From assembly GCA_031284195.1 (NCBI GenBank), contig JAITAI010000102.1, positions 1 to 6,537 of the forward strand: a DNA stretch of 6,537 nucleotides, written 5' to 3'. Under the pieces are notes generated by a model. It was not told the DNA's origin. It saw nothing but the letters and a program-made list of their open reading frames with translations, and made no database searches. This stretch comes from Treponema sp. Its GTDB lineage: Bacteria > Spirochaetota > Spirochaetia > Treponematales > Breznakiellaceae. Numbering within the stretch: the first letter of the stretch is position 1; each line of letters begins with the position of its first letter. This document shows, in pieces, positions 5,659 to 6,537 of the stretch. The position numbers and the translations under genes were made by a program.

Positions 5659-6537
5659 ATGAACCGATTACAAGGGGCCTTCACAGCCCTTATCACCCCC
5701 TTGAAAGAAGATGGCGCAGTGGACTACGATGGATTCCGGCGGCTCATCAATTTTCAGATTGAAGGGGGTATTAACGGCCTTGTACCTTTGGGAACCACCG
5801 GGGAAAGCCCGACCTTAGAAGAGGATGAAGAGGAAAAGCTGATTCGGATTGCGGTAGCGGAAGTCAAAGGACGAGTACCGCTCATCATAGGGACCGGTTC
5901 TAATGCCACTGCTGCGGCAGTACATTACACCAAACGGGCCAAAGCCTTGGGGGTAGACGCGGCTCTGGTGGTAACTCCCTATTACAACAAACCTAACGAC
6001 CAAGGGCTTATTCAGCACTTTGAGGCAGTGGCCAAAGCAGGAGAGGGACTTCCCCTCATTGTCTACAACATCGCCTCCCGAACCGGGAGGAATATCTCTG
6101 CAGAACTCATGGAACGGCTTGCCCAGATTCCTGAGATCATCGGGGTTAAGGAATCTTCCGGGGATATTAACCAGATGGGGGACATCATCTGCGGGTGCAA
6201 AGGGCAGACTGGAAAAAAGCCCTTTACGGTTTTATCCGGGGACGACGCTTTGACCTTGCCCTTGCTTGCTCTGGGGGGAGATGGGGTAGTTTCGGTTATT
6301 GCTAACTTGTTTCCCGGCAAGGTTGCTGCCCTGGTAAGGGCCGGTCTTAGCGGTCATGGGGAAGAAGCCCGGCGGCTGCATTACGAATTGCTGCCCTTTA
6401 GCAAGGCGGCCTTTATCGAGACCAATCCCATTCCCATAAAGGCAGCCATGACCTGGGCGGGGCTGCCCGGTGGGCCCACCCGGCTTCCATTGGGGCCGCT
6501 GTCCCCGAGCAGCGAGGAAACGCTCAAGGCGGCAATC
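5659..6537 (+). CDS. dapA: 4-hydroxy-tetrahydrodipicolinate synthase (3' end beyond window)
   Basis: It condenses pyruvate with aspartate semialdehyde, the branch-point step to diaminopimelate and lysine, and supplies DapB. The frame is open for 293 codons to the last base with no stop. The usual length is about 290-300, so only a few residues are likely missing. It is a TIM-barrel aldolase with GTTGESPTL (45-53, T46 and T47 at the active site), GTGSNAT (78-84), TPYYNKP (106-112, Y109), YNIASRTG (136-143, Y136 and R141) and VKESSGD (163-169), whose K164 is the Schiff-base lysine. E. coli lysine-inhibition residues His53, His56 and Glu84 correspond to E55, E58 and A86 here, so lysine inhibition is probably weak or absent. 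The start ATG has AAGGAAG (5647-5653) five bases upstream, overlapping the dapB stop. Confidence 0.97.
   Translation, partial: MNRLQGAFTALITPLKEDGAVDYDGFRRLINFQIEGGINGLVPLGTTGESPTLEEDEEEKLIRIAVAEVKGRVPLIIGTGSNATAAAVHYTKRAKALGVDAALVVTPYYNKPNDQGLIQHFEAVAKAGEGLPLIVYNIASRTGRNISAELMERLAQIPEIIGVKESSGDINQMGDIICGCKGQTGKKPFTVLSGDDALTLPLLALGGDGVVSVIANLFPGKVAALVRAGLSGHGEEARRLHYELLPFSKAAFIETNPIPIKAAMTWAGLPGGPTRLPLGPLSPSSEETLKAAI

Overview
The window reads as part of a bacterial chromosome, most likely from the Spirochaetota and perhaps a Treponema of the insect-gut type. This assignment rests only on the overall look of the proteins, a base composition near 50% G+C in the genes, and a metabolism that pairs amino-sugar breakdown with the diaminopimelate/lysine route. 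No rRNA or other decisive marker is present, so it is an inference.

Bases 1 to about 1289 hold no intact gene. This visibly A+T-richer stretch contains a decayed IS5-type transposase (221-602, + strand, two frameshifts). A broken minus-strand remnant of a small PH-domain-like protein (about 552-764) abuts and overlaps its end. Next come a roughly 115-base imperfect palindrome (822-936) with a nested hairpin, and then the leader of nagA with two hairpins and a three-codon ORF.

Bases 1290-3264 are nagA and nagB, overlapping by 20 bases and surely co-transcribed. NagA removes acetate from N-acetylglucosamine-6-phosphate; NagB converts the resulting glucosamine-6-phosphate to fructose-6-phosphate and ammonia.

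Bases 3265-3498 are a gap with a candidate Rho-independent terminator (3346-3377) and, just before the next gene, a perfect 23-bp inverted repeat with a 6-base loop (3427-3478). The latter is the most striking structure in the window.

Bases 3499-6537 are lysC, dapB and dapA, tightly packed on the + strand. They encode aspartokinase (first step), 4-hydroxy-tetrahydrodipicolinate synthase (DapA) and its reductase (DapB). The enzyme between LysC and DapA, aspartate-semialdehyde dehydrogenase, is not in the window. LysC keeps the lysine-sensing ACT motif, whereas DapA lacks key residues of the E. coli lysine-inhibition site, so feedback is probably exerted at LysC. dapA runs open to the last base and is cut by the window edge only a few residues from its expected end.

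The five intact genes are ordinary, well-conserved enzymes. The unusual material is in the non-coding structures. I found no clear evidence of an undescribed multi-gene system.
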